A DNA stretch of 64,000 nucleotides from RFSX01 sp964591455 (GTDB lineage: Bacteria > Bacteroidota > Bacteroidia > Chitinophagales > Saprospiraceae): positions 55,027 through 119,026 of the forward strand of contig CAZQDZ010000010.1 in the NCBI GenBank assembly GCA_964591455.1, read 5' to 3'. A program made the position numbers and the translations under genes. The first letter of the stretch is position 1. Every line of letters begins with the position of its first letter. The notes beneath the pieces were generated by a model. The model worked only from the letters and a program-made list of their open reading frames with translations. It searched no databases and was not told where the DNA came from. Positions 34,501-41,405 of the stretch are shown here, piece by piece.

Positions 34501-36900
34501 CAGATATCCTCTGGACCATGTGATGGTCAGGCGATATACTTAAGAACATTTAGTGCAAGTTATCCAGGTGTAGCGGGATCAGAACAGTCCTGTACTCAAC
34601 TCATAACAGTAGAAGATTTAGCACCTTCTTTCGTGGAGTGCCCAGAGCTAATCGTGGTGACAGATAACGAGACGACGGTGTCATGGTCCTTACCTATCCT
34701 CGTAGACCCTTGCGGGACGAGCACGGTAGTAAGTACACATACACCTGGCGGTACCTTCCCTTGCGGAACTACAACGGTAACCTATACAGCGACTAATTCT
34801 TGTGGACTTATTGCTAACTGTTCATTTGATATAGATGTAGAATGTATAAGCAATGGTGGATTTCCATTCTGCCCTAGTGATCAAGTGCTACCTTGTAATG
34901 GCAGCGGCGGTGTAGTGGCGACGTGGGAAGAACCGATATTCAATAGTTCATGTACAGATTGTAGTGTGGGTTCTAATATCCCTGGTTTTATTTACATGGG
35001 AAGTTATAATGGATCACAATACTACTGCTCAGTATCTCCAGCGACTTGGCCTGATGCAAAAGCAGTATGCCAAAGTAATGGTGGATTCCTTGCAGACGTT
35101 AACAGTGCCGGTGAAAATAGTTTCTTAGCGAATCTATTGACCATACAATCAGCATGGATAGGATTATCAGATATCAATTCTGAAGGGAATTTTGAATGGT
35201 GCAGCGGACAACCTGTTTCTTACACAAACTGGTACCCAGGTCAACCAAATAATTTCAATGGAGATCAGGATTATGTAGAGTTATTGAGTACTGGACAGTG
35301 GAATGACCAATACAACAACTTTGCATTAGAGTATATAATGGAGATTCCGTGTAATGCAGTTCAGCAATTATCAGGCCCATTAAATGGTGCACTACTTACG
35401 TCAGGCACATATACAGTTGTGTATGGTGTAGCTGATGCATGTAACACTGATGAGACATGTAGCTTTACGATAACTGTGGAAGAATCATTGCAACTAGAAT
35501 GTCCTGCTGATATAGTGGTTACTACGGCTCCAGGTCAGACTTCTGCTCAGGTATCATGGACAGACCCTACGGCCACTAGTTGTTGTTCTTCATGTAATGG
35601 TGCTATTCCAGGATTCTGGTATATGGGTTCATTTAATGGACATCACTATTATTGCTCCACAGAGACAGCAACATGGAATACGGCAAAGAGTACGTGCATC
35701 GCTAATGGAGGAAATCTTGCAAGCATTAGTTCTGCAGGAGAGAATACCTTCCTTGCTAATATTTTGACACTACAATCTGCATGGATTGGCGGATCAGATA
35801 TAGCCAATGAGGGAACATTCGTATGGAGTGATAATACGCCATTCAATTATCAGAACTGGTATCCTAATCAACCTAATAACTTTAATGGCCAACAGCATGC
35901 CATTGAGTTATTGAATAATGGTCAGTGGAATGATCAGTATCCAAATGTGTTGCTAGAGTATATTCTTGAAATACCAGATTGTATTACCATCAATCAAACG
36001 CAGGGCCTTAGTTCTGGAAGTTACTTTAACGTAGGAACCAGCACTATAAGCTATACTGCAGCAGATGGATGTGGCAATACTCAGATTTGTTCTTTCAATG
36101 TGACAGTTGAAGCAGGTTCAGGAAATACGCCATGTATTGCGGGTGGAATCAACTCAGGTTCATTCCACATCAATAAAGTAGAATTTGGCAACTTAAATAA
36201 TTTATCAGGAGATGATGGTGGCTATGGTGATTACACTAGTCTATGTGAAACCATAGAGCCAGACATTCTCGTACCGATTAAGTTGTGTCCTGGATTTGGA
36301 AATGCAAACCCTCAGACCATGTTCTGGTCTGTATGGATAGATTATAACCATGATGGAGATTTCTATGACAATTTCGAATTTGTTGCCTATGGCGCAGGAG
36401 CTAATTGTATCAATGGAACTATTACCATACCATCAGGCGTATTGAATGGAACGACAGTTATGAGAGTAACTGCCCAGACAGGTGGATATGTCACTGACCC
36501 TTGCGGGGAATTTGCTCAGGGAGAAACTGAAGATTACTGCATAGAAATCATCAATGGCACCCTGAATCTAAAAGGTGATGAACTTACCTCTAGGTCATTC
36601 GATGACAATGTTTCAGAGTTGTTTGAAGAAGCAGACGAGAATCAAGAAAGTATAGTTGAGTTTGACCTTAATGTATATCCTAACCCTGTGAGTCATACAT
36701 TGAATGTAGATGTGACAAATGATAAGGATATTACTTCACTAAGAATTATAGATATGTCAGGAAGATCAGTCTATAAGACTGAAGAGATTTCCACGACAAT
36801 GAGTATAGACGTAACAGGACTACAATCAGGTCCTTACCAAATAGAATTGAGACTGTCTAACGGCATAGTTAGGACAGAGCGGATTATAGTGATAAGATAA
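28531..36900 (+). CDS. Giant HYR-repeat adhesin with nested C-type lectin domains, GEVED domain and T9SS signal
   Basis: The product of about 2,789 residues starts at ATG 28531 (a GTG three bases earlier is in frame) with a signal peptide ending near QVKA. Twelve units of about 170 residues follow, each with a Cys-rich segment (CPxxFTACP, IxRTWTATD, SSCxQTI) and an HYR domain (WxxPTATDNCG, VTYTATDNCGN, ASFTVTV). Two C-type lectin domains (about 34975-35350 and 35610-35980) have WIGxSD, NWYPxQPNNFNG and QWNDQ. A GEVED domain follows (WSVWIDYNHDGDF, GETEDYC). The C-terminus (LNVYPNPVSHTLNV to the end) is a type A T9SS sorting domain. It is a secreted, surface-attached adhesin or carbohydrate binder, with very many Cys for disulfides. 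Confidence 0.93.
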   Translation: MKINILMQGFIVILLTITGLQVKADNENFCFDADVPAAQDNLRAMCLTAPTLFCPPTYVGCPTDNLDPSITGNPMALPGDASCPQPIVSFSDEIATDTPCLKIIHRTWSATYPPGSASIKLHSTCQQTLFLEDIADPIINNCPSDIVLDLSISCDSVAIWAVPTAADDCGIQFFTTTHFSGETFSSGVTPVTYTAQDLCGNTSICTFNVTVTGSCCSAPVITCPANFTSCPVTGSIDPSSAGVATVVASDPSCPTVSITFTDAVVSTGPCAAQQEIVRTWTADDGVASASCTQNISVIDDINPIISNTPSNISVSGSGVNCQVAVTWTAPNATDNCAIASFNSSHNSGDLFSEGVTTVTYTAIDNCGNSVTSSFSVTINCVCNTAPILTCPANYVACPSNPSTDPSVTGVATAVAGSANCAAPSINFTDNVISSGPCADATTIQRIWTATTQNNNSLTVECNQLIEIRDNSIPQITNVPQNITLTGVGAGCSAVANWSLPTATDDCGIATFTSNFQSGTVFTEGVNTVTYTATDNCGNQALASFDVIINCQLCDTPPSITCPSNFVGCPVGSFPDPSFTGSATAIISGANCSGTANINFVDNINSNGPCAQAYDITRTWTASNPNDSSLSSSCTQTIIVSDDQGPTLTNVPSDITVHGVGANCSIPVKWTVPTATDNCGIASLNASHMNGDQFSEGTTNVIYTAFDNCGNSVSASFNVTVECTAGCTVAPTISCPAAFTACAGGMLPSPSISGVAAAAAGSTACPAPFVFYSDFIIEFGNCAASYTANRTWTAFDPSNGMTSSCIQVIDINDSENPFINNVPQDIILIVDGSACQSSATWAVPSASDNCGISSLTSNFQSGDTFTQGTTEVVYTATDNCGNIATASFNVTIQCSAPVCVSAPTITCPTNYAACPDGSVPTPSVSGFASATAGGGCGNPILIFSDAIVNTGNCAGATEIQRTWTATEPSNTSLSASCLQTINLLDNNAPVLSNIPADITITSTSTSCTAAVNWNAPNATDNCGFSSLTSNFQIGDVFGVGTTTVTYTATDNCNNSTTGSFTITIECAICDTPPAITCPTAYTACPGSPTSPSFTGLPVASNNGANCSGAPSLTFIDNVQGNGSCSGAANIIRTWTATDTNTGLFSSCTQNIVLQDNNLPVISNLPSNITLEGSVAGCTVPAVWATPTATDNCGVATLTSNFQSGHSFAQGVTTIVYTATDNCGNTVQASFTVTVSCNVCETSPVITCPAPYTSCPIDGNIPGPFVTGFASSFITGPFCSGTPYMTFNDVITSGSCSGAMSIQRTWLATNPANKFQSSCIQNITLEDNVPPVISNIPQDIIVLEEGFNCIGLASWVEPTATDNCGLASLTSTHTNNGTFGQGISTVVYTATDNCGNVSTASFTVTVQCSAPLCTSAPEITCPTNFTACPTSPTDTALTGVATATNPNVECTGTPIVTFIDNVVSTGPCALAQVVERTWTASDSNTGLTSSCLQTISVIDDTPPVFIELPLDITVNGVGGGCNAVVTWSEPLVTDNCGLTTGLSSNFTSGTAFPEGTTAVVYTVSDNCGNVSTASFNVTIMCEGCANPPVITCPSNFTACITGPTDTALTGSASAVPGGGCSAAPTITFVDNQISSGPCAGAQLIERTWTATDSESGLSSSCVQTIEINDITAPEILNLPVDITVTKPGDKCSAEVTWVEPGVTDNCGLATISTTAVNGGTYSQGATTITYTASDNCGNQTVGTFTITVICEFCNDLPLITCPADYTDCPGSAVPTPSVAGIATATAGGPFCNDPVITFTDNVISNGPCAGSQVIERTWLATDPVYTAQIGSCVQTISLVDNTPPALANCPINLIIQGMTTSTGSGTGSGMGGGTPICTGVAIWDVPIATDDCSTVAIVATDGAGNIVNSGNTFSEGTTVVTYTATDVCGNFSTCSFEVIVGCTDPCDTPITLSCPSTVSVCLGSDISISALGNATAIGNTSCSTPVVTHTDTQISSGPCDGQAIYLRTFSASYPGVAGSEQSCTQLITVEDLAPSFVECPELIVVTDNETTVSWSLPILVDPCGTSTVVSTHTPGGTFPCGTTTVTYTATNSCGLIANCSFDIDVECISNGGFPFCPSDQVLPCNGSGGVVATWEEPIFNSSCTDCSVGSNIPGFIYMGSYNGSQYYCSVSPATWPDAKAVCQSNGGFLADVNSAGENSFLANLLTIQSAWIGLSDINSEGNFEWCSGQPVSYTNWYPGQPNNFNGDQDYVELLSTGQWNDQYNNFALEYIMEIPCNAVQQLSGPLNGALLTSGTYTVVYGVADACNTDETCSFTITVEESLQLECPADIVVTTAPGQTSAQVSWTDPTATSCCSSCNGAIPGFWYMGSFNGHHYYCSTETATWNTAKSTCIANGGNLASISSAGENTFLANILTLQSAWIGGSDIANEGTFVWSDNTPFNYQNWYPNQPNNFNGQQHAIELLNNGQWNDQYPNVLLEYILEIPDCITINQTQGLSSGSYFNVGTSTISYTAADGCGNTQICSFNVTVEAGSGNTPCIAGGINSGSFHINKVEFGNLNNLSGDDGGYGDYTSLCETIEPDILVPIKLCPGFGNANPQTMFWSVWIDYNHDGDFYDNFEFVAYGAGANCINGTITIPSGVLNGTTVMRVTAQTGGYVTDPCGEFAQGETEDYCIEIINGTLNLKGDELTSRSFDDNVSELFEEADENQESIVEFDLNVYPNPVSHTLNVDVTNDKDITSLRIIDMSGRSVYKTEEISTTMSIDVTGLQSGPYQIELRLSNGIVRTERIIVIR

Positions 36901-36922
36901 TCCATTCTCGTTTGATAGGTAC

Positions 36923-36959
36923 AAATGCTGCTCCAAGAAGTTGGGGCAGCATTTTTTTT
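36923..36959 (+). terminator. Terminator of the giant adhesin gene
   Basis: AATGCTGCTCC and GGGGCAGCATT pair around AAGAAGTT, followed by eight T. Confidence 0.85.
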
Positions 36960-36978
36960 GTTTGTTAGTAATTCGATT

Positions 36979-37127
36979 CAGGTAGGCTGTCGTCTAGCAC
37001 ATCCTTTGTTTGACGTTGGCTGTTGTTTATCTCAACTTTTCGTTCGGCGTAGGCTTTCGCCTAGCGTAGCGTTCAGCCTTTTGTTCGGCGTAGGCTGTTG
37101 CCATGCACAGTGTCCAGCCGCCTACGA
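36979..37127 (+). repeat. Cluster of REP-like elements, left of the transposase
   Basis: At least three partial or full copies of a GGCGTAGGCTGTCGCC-type sequence lie here (36979, 37044 and 37086), the last with a matching CAGCCGCCTACG arm that forms an imperfect hairpin. They resemble the copies at 37779 and 40169. Confidence 0.7.
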
Positions 37128-37159
37128 CATATCCATAATTGAAAATTCCGTTTTCAATA

Positions 37160-37711
37160 TTAAAACTCCATCTCATCTATCTCTAAAAGTGCAAACCTAC
37201 CAGAATAATTTCTTTGGCTACTGTACATCCAATCTTCAGCATTTTCAACAAAGCCTGCCCGCACAGGATTTAGATGAATGTAAGCCATCCGTTGCATAAT
37301 GAATTTATGACTCTCTAACTCTACAGCATGATTATCGTGTCTCCAGAATTGGTATTTAGTATTTCTCCTATGCTTATTTGCAGCAAATTCGAATTGCTTT
37401 AGCATCCATGTCCGTCGGCTTTCACGTCTATTCTCTTGTATAGCTTTTAAGATTGTAGTTGCCGTAAAGCGTTTAAAATCTCGAATCACATCTGAGAGGT
37501 TGTTGTTTTCTGCACTCACGATAATATGAAGATGATTACTCATTACTACATAAGCCCAAATTCTAAGTCCTTTTTCTTTTCTGCAATAGTCTAAACTATT
37601 CAGCACTATATCGACATACATTTTCCTTGTGAAAATGTCTATCCATTCTATAACTTGCAAGGTTAGAAAGTAGAGACCATCCTGATTGTCGATTTGGTAT
37701 CCTGTGGACAT
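37160..37711 (-). CDS. REP-associated tyrosine transposase (RAYT, IS200-like Y1)
   Basis: The 183-residue protein has the Y1 transposase HUH site MSNHLHII near residue 64 and the typical C-terminal MAYIHLNPVRAGFV segment, including the family's conserved Tyr region. Length and motifs fit RAYT proteins, single-copy domesticated relatives of IS200/IS605 transposases that spread REP hairpins. REP-like repeats lie on both sides in opposite orientation, as expected for a RAYT locus. The frame is intact, so it may be active. Confidence 0.9.
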   Translation of the reverse strand: MSTGYQIDNQDGLYFLTLQVIEWIDIFTRKMYVDIVLNSLDYCRKEKGLRIWAYVVMSNHLHIIVSAENNNLSDVIRDFKRFTATTILKAIQENRRESRRTWMLKQFEFAANKHRRNTKYQFWRHDNHAVELESHKFIMQRMAYIHLNPVRAGFVENAEDWMYSSQRNYSGRFALLEIDEMEF

Positions 37712-37778
37712 AGAATGAAGATAAGGAAGTTTGTTGTAGTTAGTTAGTTCAAGACGGAATCTTGAATTATATAAAAGT

Positions 37779-37821
37779 CGCAGGCGGCTATGCTAAAAGG
37801 CCAGACGACAGCCTACGCCTA
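37779..37821 (-). repeat. REP-like element, right of the transposase (inverted)
   Basis: CGCAGGCGGCTA ... GACAGCCTACGCC is the reverse complement of the GGCGTAGGCTGTCG...AGCCGCCTACG consensus. It mirrors the copies at 36979-37127 around the transposase. Confidence 0.75.
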
Positions 37822-37839
37822 ACAATAGAAACAACGACA

Positions 37840-38769
37840 CTAATACCCTTTCTGTAATGAAACTTCATTAATCAGTTTTTGATTAGCCATCATCCGATTG
37901 TAGTTGTCGACGACGATGTCACTAGCTGATTCTATTCTAGTCAGACCAGCTACATGCGGTGTGATTTGAATCTTATCGTGTTGCCAGAAAGGGTGATGCT
38001 TTGGCAGAGGTTCTTCTCTAAACACATCAAGCAAAGCACCAGAGAGATGGCCTTCGTCAAGCAATTGGATTAAATCAGATTCCACCAAGTGCTCTCCCCT
38101 ACCTACATTAATTAAGTATGCCTTCGCATTAAGTTGAGACAGGGTATGATAGTTAAGAATGTTTGTGGTTGCACTAGTCAAAGGTAAAATATTAACGAGT
38201 ATGTCTGTTTGTCCTAAAGTATCACTTAGGCCTTCTTGACCATAAAAACAAGAAACTTGATTCAATGTTTTGTCTGATTTTGACCAAGCCTTAACCTTAA
38301 AACCGAGGAGGGCCAACTTGGTTGCTACATGACCTCCAATTTGGCCAGCACCTAAGATACTTATAGTCGTATTACTAATTGTATAGTAAGGCTTCTGCTC
38401 CCATAATCCTCGAGTCTGATCCTGCTGATAAGCATGAAACTGCTTGACATGAGACAGAATACCTGCGAGAACAAATTCATACATATCCTCTGACAGACAA
38501 GGGTCGACAATCCTTGTCACCTTTGTATTGGGGCCGATATTCTGATTAGAGGTGATATGATCTATAGAAGCGCCAACAGACTGTATGATTTTAAGATTAG
38601 GGAATTGTTCTAGAATATTGTCATCAGCTTTCCAACAGAGCGCAAATGTTATCTTAGAATTGTCTTTTACGTGCGGGTAGACTTCTACATCTACATTAGG
38701 CAGTTTTTCTTTTAGAATCTTGCTCCATGCTTTATGATCTTTGTTATTGAAGCAAATTACAAGGCTCAT
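37840..38769 (-). CDS. D-isomer-specific 2-hydroxyacid dehydrogenase, GhrA-like
   Basis: The 309-residue protein has a Rossmann motif LGAGQIGGHVA near residue 140 and the catalytic series VGRGEHL, DVFREEPLP and PHVAGLT (Arg, Glu, His). It most resembles glyoxylate/hydroxypyruvate reductase A, which reduces 2-oxoacids with NAD(P)H in the cytoplasm. Its start overlaps the stop of an immunity-like gene by four bases, so they are co-translated although their roles appear unrelated. Confidence 0.87.
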   Translation of the reverse strand: MSLVICFNNKDHKAWSKILKEKLPNVDVEVYPHVKDNSKITFALCWKADDNILEQFPNLKIIQSVGASIDHITSNQNIGPNTKVTRIVDPCLSEDMYEFVLAGILSHVKQFHAYQQDQTRGLWEQKPYYTISNTTISILGAGQIGGHVATKLALLGFKVKAWSKSDKTLNQVSCFYGQEGLSDTLGQTDILVNILPLTSATTNILNYHTLSQLNAKAYLINVGRGEHLVESDLIQLLDEGHLSGALLDVFREEPLPKHHPFWQHDKIQITPHVAGLTRIESASDIVVDNYNRMMANQKLINEVSLQKGY

Positions 38770-39128
38770 CTTTTTTCTACACCCATTTTTCCAGTCTTTG
38801 AATTTAAAAAAGGATCCTTCGTCTTCTCAATAAATCCCTGTCTTATCACCCAAACTTGCCAATCATTAGGATAATCTGGATCTTCATTATTATATAAATA
38901 TATCAGACCGAATACATCCTTATCTTGCTCAACCAGCATTGTTAGTTTATCGAATAATCGTTCAAAGCTAGATCCAAATTGATCTTGACAAATATAAAAG
39001 TGGCAACCTACTGACCCATTCATTCCCACAGTATGTGAAATTACACCATACTCTCTATCTATTTCAAACTCTATATTTTTATTCTTAAATCTATCGTAAT
39101 TATGTATCCATCCATGTAAAACTGCCAT
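38766..39128 (-). CDS. Immunity-like protein, copy 2 (possibly Imm7 family)
   Basis: The 120-residue cytoplasmic protein begins MAVLHGWIHNYD and has KDVFGLIYLYNNED and WQVWVIRQGFIEKTKDPFL. It is a clear paralogue of the 124-residue protein encoded just upstream. The HGWI start, small acidic alpha/beta make-up and position next to a nuclease-like toxin fragment suggest a polymorphic-toxin immunity protein, perhaps Imm7. The family assignment is from memory of motif style and is uncertain. Confidence 0.6.
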   Translation of the reverse strand: MAVLHGWIHNYDRFKNKNIEFEIDREYGVISHTVGMNGSVGCHFYICQDQFGSSFERLFDKLTMLVEQDKDVFGLIYLYNNEDPDYPNDWQVWVIRQGFIEKTKDPFLNSKTGKMGVEKR

Positions 39129-39250
39129 AACTATCTATATTGTAATTTTCTTTAGTTTTTGAATTAATTCAAGAATAAGTCTATAATACTAATAACTAAT
39201 CGCCTTTTTATAAAGTAGTTCAGTCACATAAGATTTACTAATATCTAGTT

Positions 39251-39625
39251 TTAATCTAAGTCAGTTTCTGGATTATATATTTTCTCAAACCATGGACTAA
39301 GAAATGGATCAGTCCTTTTCTCAATAAAGCCATTTTTAATTACCAAAACTTGCCAATCGTCAGGAAAAATTTGATTTTCATCATCATATACATAAATTAA
39401 ACCAAAAACATCTTTATCTTTTTCAACCATCTTTCTTAGCTTTTCGAATAATCTTTCGAAGCTTATCCCAAAATGATTACGACAACTATAAAAGTGACAA
39501 CAAACTGTGCCATTCATTTCGACTGGATGCGAAATTAGTCCATATTTTCTATTTGCTTCAAAACTAAGTTCTTCTGCATAGTCTGTCGCGTCATAATTTT
39601 GAATCCATCCATGTAGTATTGCCAA
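39251..39625 (-). CDS. Immunity-like protein, copy 1 (possibly Imm7 family)
   Basis: The 124-residue protein begins MAILHGWIQNYD and shares most of its length with the next gene downstream (CCHFYSCRNHFGISFERLFEKL, KDKDVFGLIYVYDDE, WQVLVIKNGFIEK, DPFLS). Its start is two bases from the stop of the toxin-like gene, the standard toxin-immunity order. Two diverged copies may protect against two toxin variants, or one may be an orphan immunity gene left after toxin replacement. Confidence 0.62.
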   Translation of the reverse strand: MAILHGWIQNYDATDYAEELSFEANRKYGLISHPVEMNGTVCCHFYSCRNHFGISFERLFEKLRKMVEKDKDVFGLIYVYDDENQIFPDDWQVLVIKNGFIEKRTDPFLSPWFEKIYNPETDLD

Positions 39626-39627
39626 AA

Positions 39628-40233
39628 CTAGTATTTATTTATATTTAAAATTTCAACTCCTGCCATTTCAACCTTAACGTTTACTTTAAAGTCATCAGCA
39701 TATTGAATTATTTTATCAATATAACCTTGATTTTGATTACGGTCAAATAATAATAGGTTATCTTTCCCTGCTAATTGACAAGCTTTAAATTGATACTTAA
39801 GTTGATGCTTTTTATCACCTGAAGTTATATTACCCATAGATTCCTTATGCTCTATATAAAGGTCATCAGTAACTCCATCAAATTCTTTTCCAGTAGGATC
39901 TGTATTAATCCTTACACTAGTTTTGGTATTTGGTCCAAATCTATTTTTTAGCATTGTAGAAATAGCTGGCTTATCGTCAAATACATCTATTAGTTTTCCA
40001 GAAACTATTAGTTCCCATTCATTCTCTGTTGCTTCATTTAGAACACGTTGTTTACTGGCTTCGTCAAATGGGAATTTCTTTAGCATTTCAAGGTATGCTT
40101 CTTTCCCTCTTATGTGAATTTCAACTCCATTATCAGTAGCTTTTTGCCATTGTAATAATTCCCCTGCTCGGCGTAGGCTGTCGCATAGCAACAGCGCAAA
40201 GCCGCCTACGTCGCCGCAACTAATTAAATCCAC
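39628..40233 (-). CDS. Orphan nuclease-like toxin C-terminal domain, 5' end derived from a REP element
   Basis: The 201-residue frame carries FDGVTDDLYIEHKES, a D...ExK pattern like PD-(D/E)XK nucleases, then a Gln-rich helix (KKHQLKYQFKACQ) and LLLFDRNQ. Two immunity-like genes follow. No signal, secretion or Rhs/PAAR domain is present, as if only the toxic tip of a polymorphic toxin remains. Residues about 7-22 (GDVGGFALLLCDSLRR) are encoded by a REP-like repeat, so the annotated N-terminus is not ancestral. Translation from ATG 40233 is uncertain; the frame may be a displaced toxin cassette or pseudogene. Confidence 0.55.
   Translation of the reverse strand: MDLISCGDVGGFALLLCDSLRRAGELLQWQKATDNGVEIHIRGKEAYLEMLKKFPFDEASKQRVLNEATENEWELIVSGKLIDVFDDKPAISTMLKNRFGPNTKTSVRINTDPTGKEFDGVTDDLYIEHKESMGNITSGDKKHQLKYQFKACQLAGKDNLLLFDRNQNQGYIDKIIQYADDFKVNVKVEMAGVEILNINKY
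40169..40214 (+). repeat. Solitary REP-like element inside the 5' end of the toxin-like frame
   Basis: CGGCGTAGGCTGTCGC ... AAGCCGCCTACG matches the elements beside the transposase about 2.4 kb away, same orientation as the left cluster. Confidence 0.75.
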
Positions 40234-40248
40234 CTTATTTATCTATCC

Positions 40249-40728
40249 CTAAAACTCCTCTATAAAATTTCCCCATGCCCAGCCTTCCGTACCCGCGTAC
40301 CTGATGCGGCACCACTTGCCGGCTTTGCCATTGAGGTAGAAAGTCTTGGTGTCGTAATACATGACCTCGACTTCGGAATTCGACGGTATGCGCATAACGA
40401 CACTGCTTACTAGAGAAGGCTCAGAACGAAGATTCATGGTTTCGCTATCTACGATGACCATCCCACGCTTGTAGGTGCCTTGACCTTGTAGTTTGTTGAG
40501 CTTAGCCTGGAGTGAATCTATAATGGCATTTTTTTCTGCCAGCAGTCTTTCTTGGTCTTGTGCTTTTGGGTTAGGGATTTTGGAGAAGAATGAACCGAGA
40601 ACTTCTGTAGGGCTCTTCCGCGCAACGATACTTGTAATGAGCCATATCGCAAGAACACCAAACACGATGATATAGGCCCACTTTAAAAGCGGGTTACTTG
40701 ATTTTTGGCCATACCTTGCTCTTGCCAT
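40249..40728 (-). CDS. Membrane-anchored bacterial SH3 domain protein
   Basis: The 159-residue protein has a basic N-terminus, one membrane helix (about 17-36, WAYIIVFGVLAIWLITSIVA), a short coiled coil (about 60-80) and a C-terminal SH3b domain (about 88-159; MNLRSEPSLVSSVVMRIPSNSEV, GKWCRIRYAGTEGWAWGNFI). SH3b domains often bind cell wall peptides. The local DNA is more GC-rich than its neighbours. Partner or pathway unknown. Confidence 0.8.
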   Translation of the reverse strand: MARARYGQKSSNPLLKWAYIIVFGVLAIWLITSIVARKSPTEVLGSFFSKIPNPKAQDQERLLAEKNAIIDSLQAKLNKLQGQGTYKRGMVIVDSETMNLRSEPSLVSSVVMRIPSNSEVEVMYYDTKTFYLNGKAGKWCRIRYAGTEGWAWGNFIEEF

Positions 40729-40880
40729 TTCTAAGAATTTGGGTAGGAACTGGGAGTAGCCTCCGTCATTCCTGACTATCGCTGTCTAATATATGTCAGC
40801 GAATGCAAAATCAACTTACATAGTGGCAATAAAAGTGCCATAGTGACTTAGAAAAGAAAGTTTTCAGCGCTACTCCAATG

Positions 40881-40913
40881 AAAAAGACCCATCCTCAGTG
40901 AAAGGACAGGCCT
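40881..40913 (-). terminator. Probable terminator of the metal-uptake operon (minus strand)
   Basis: On the minus strand GGCCTGTCC and GGATGGGTC pair with several G-U, followed by TTTTT. It lies 30 bases after the lipoprotein stop. Confidence 0.5.
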
Positions 40914-40944
40914 AATATTGACATATTTCTTAATAGGAAAATGA

Positions 40945-41325
40945 CTACTGAATAGAAAAGTTTACGTCCTCACTTGTAGATTCACCCTGATCATCAGTGG
41001 CTGTTAATACAAAAAGGTAATCACCAGATGGCAAATCAGATAAATCAATATCTACGGCTATATCAATATTTGACCGATCCGTAAATGTAGATAAGTCAAA
41101 GTTTTCTTCCAGCAGTGCTGTAGTCGTCTCACTTCTCAGCACCAATGTTCTCACTTCTACATCATCCGTAATCACAGCCTCCAAACCCAATATTGAATCT
41201 AGGCCTAATATTGAATTTGGTGCAGGTGCATTTATGGTAATACTTGGTGGATTATTATCATCTCCACAACTGTTAAGTAACATTCCTAAACTTAAGATGA
41301 TTATAAGGCTAAATAAGTTTTTCAT
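40945..41325 (-). CDS. Ig-like domain lipoprotein, function unknown
   Basis: The 126-residue protein has a lipoprotein signal (GMLLNSCGDD) and an Ig-like beta-sandwich (about 28-126; PSITINAPAPNS, LPSGDYLFVLTATDDQGEST). An internal repeat codes for ILGLDSILGLE. It lies 80 bases after the ABC ATPase gene, just where a metal permease gene would be expected, and may be part of the operon. No metal-binding motif is evident. Confidence 0.7.
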   Translation of the reverse strand: MKNLFSLIIILSLGMLLNSCGDDNNPPSITINAPAPNSILGLDSILGLEAVITDDVEVRTLVLRSETTTALLEENFDLSTFTDRSNIDIAVDIDLSDLPSGDYLFVLTATDDQGESTSEDVNFSIQ

Positions 41326-41405
41326 AGTATATTCTAATTAGATAGAGATATAACGGGCATATCAATCAGGCTTAGTATACAATTAAGAGAGAAAATTGGG
41401 AAACT

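Noticed and set aside
29115..35846. Many antisense frames under the adhesin gene
   Set aside because: They repeat with the period of the adhesin units and are coding shadows.
36925..37299. Plus-strand frame of 124 codons after the adhesin
   Set aside because: It starts inside the adhesin terminator, runs through REP elements and overlaps the transposase gene antisense.
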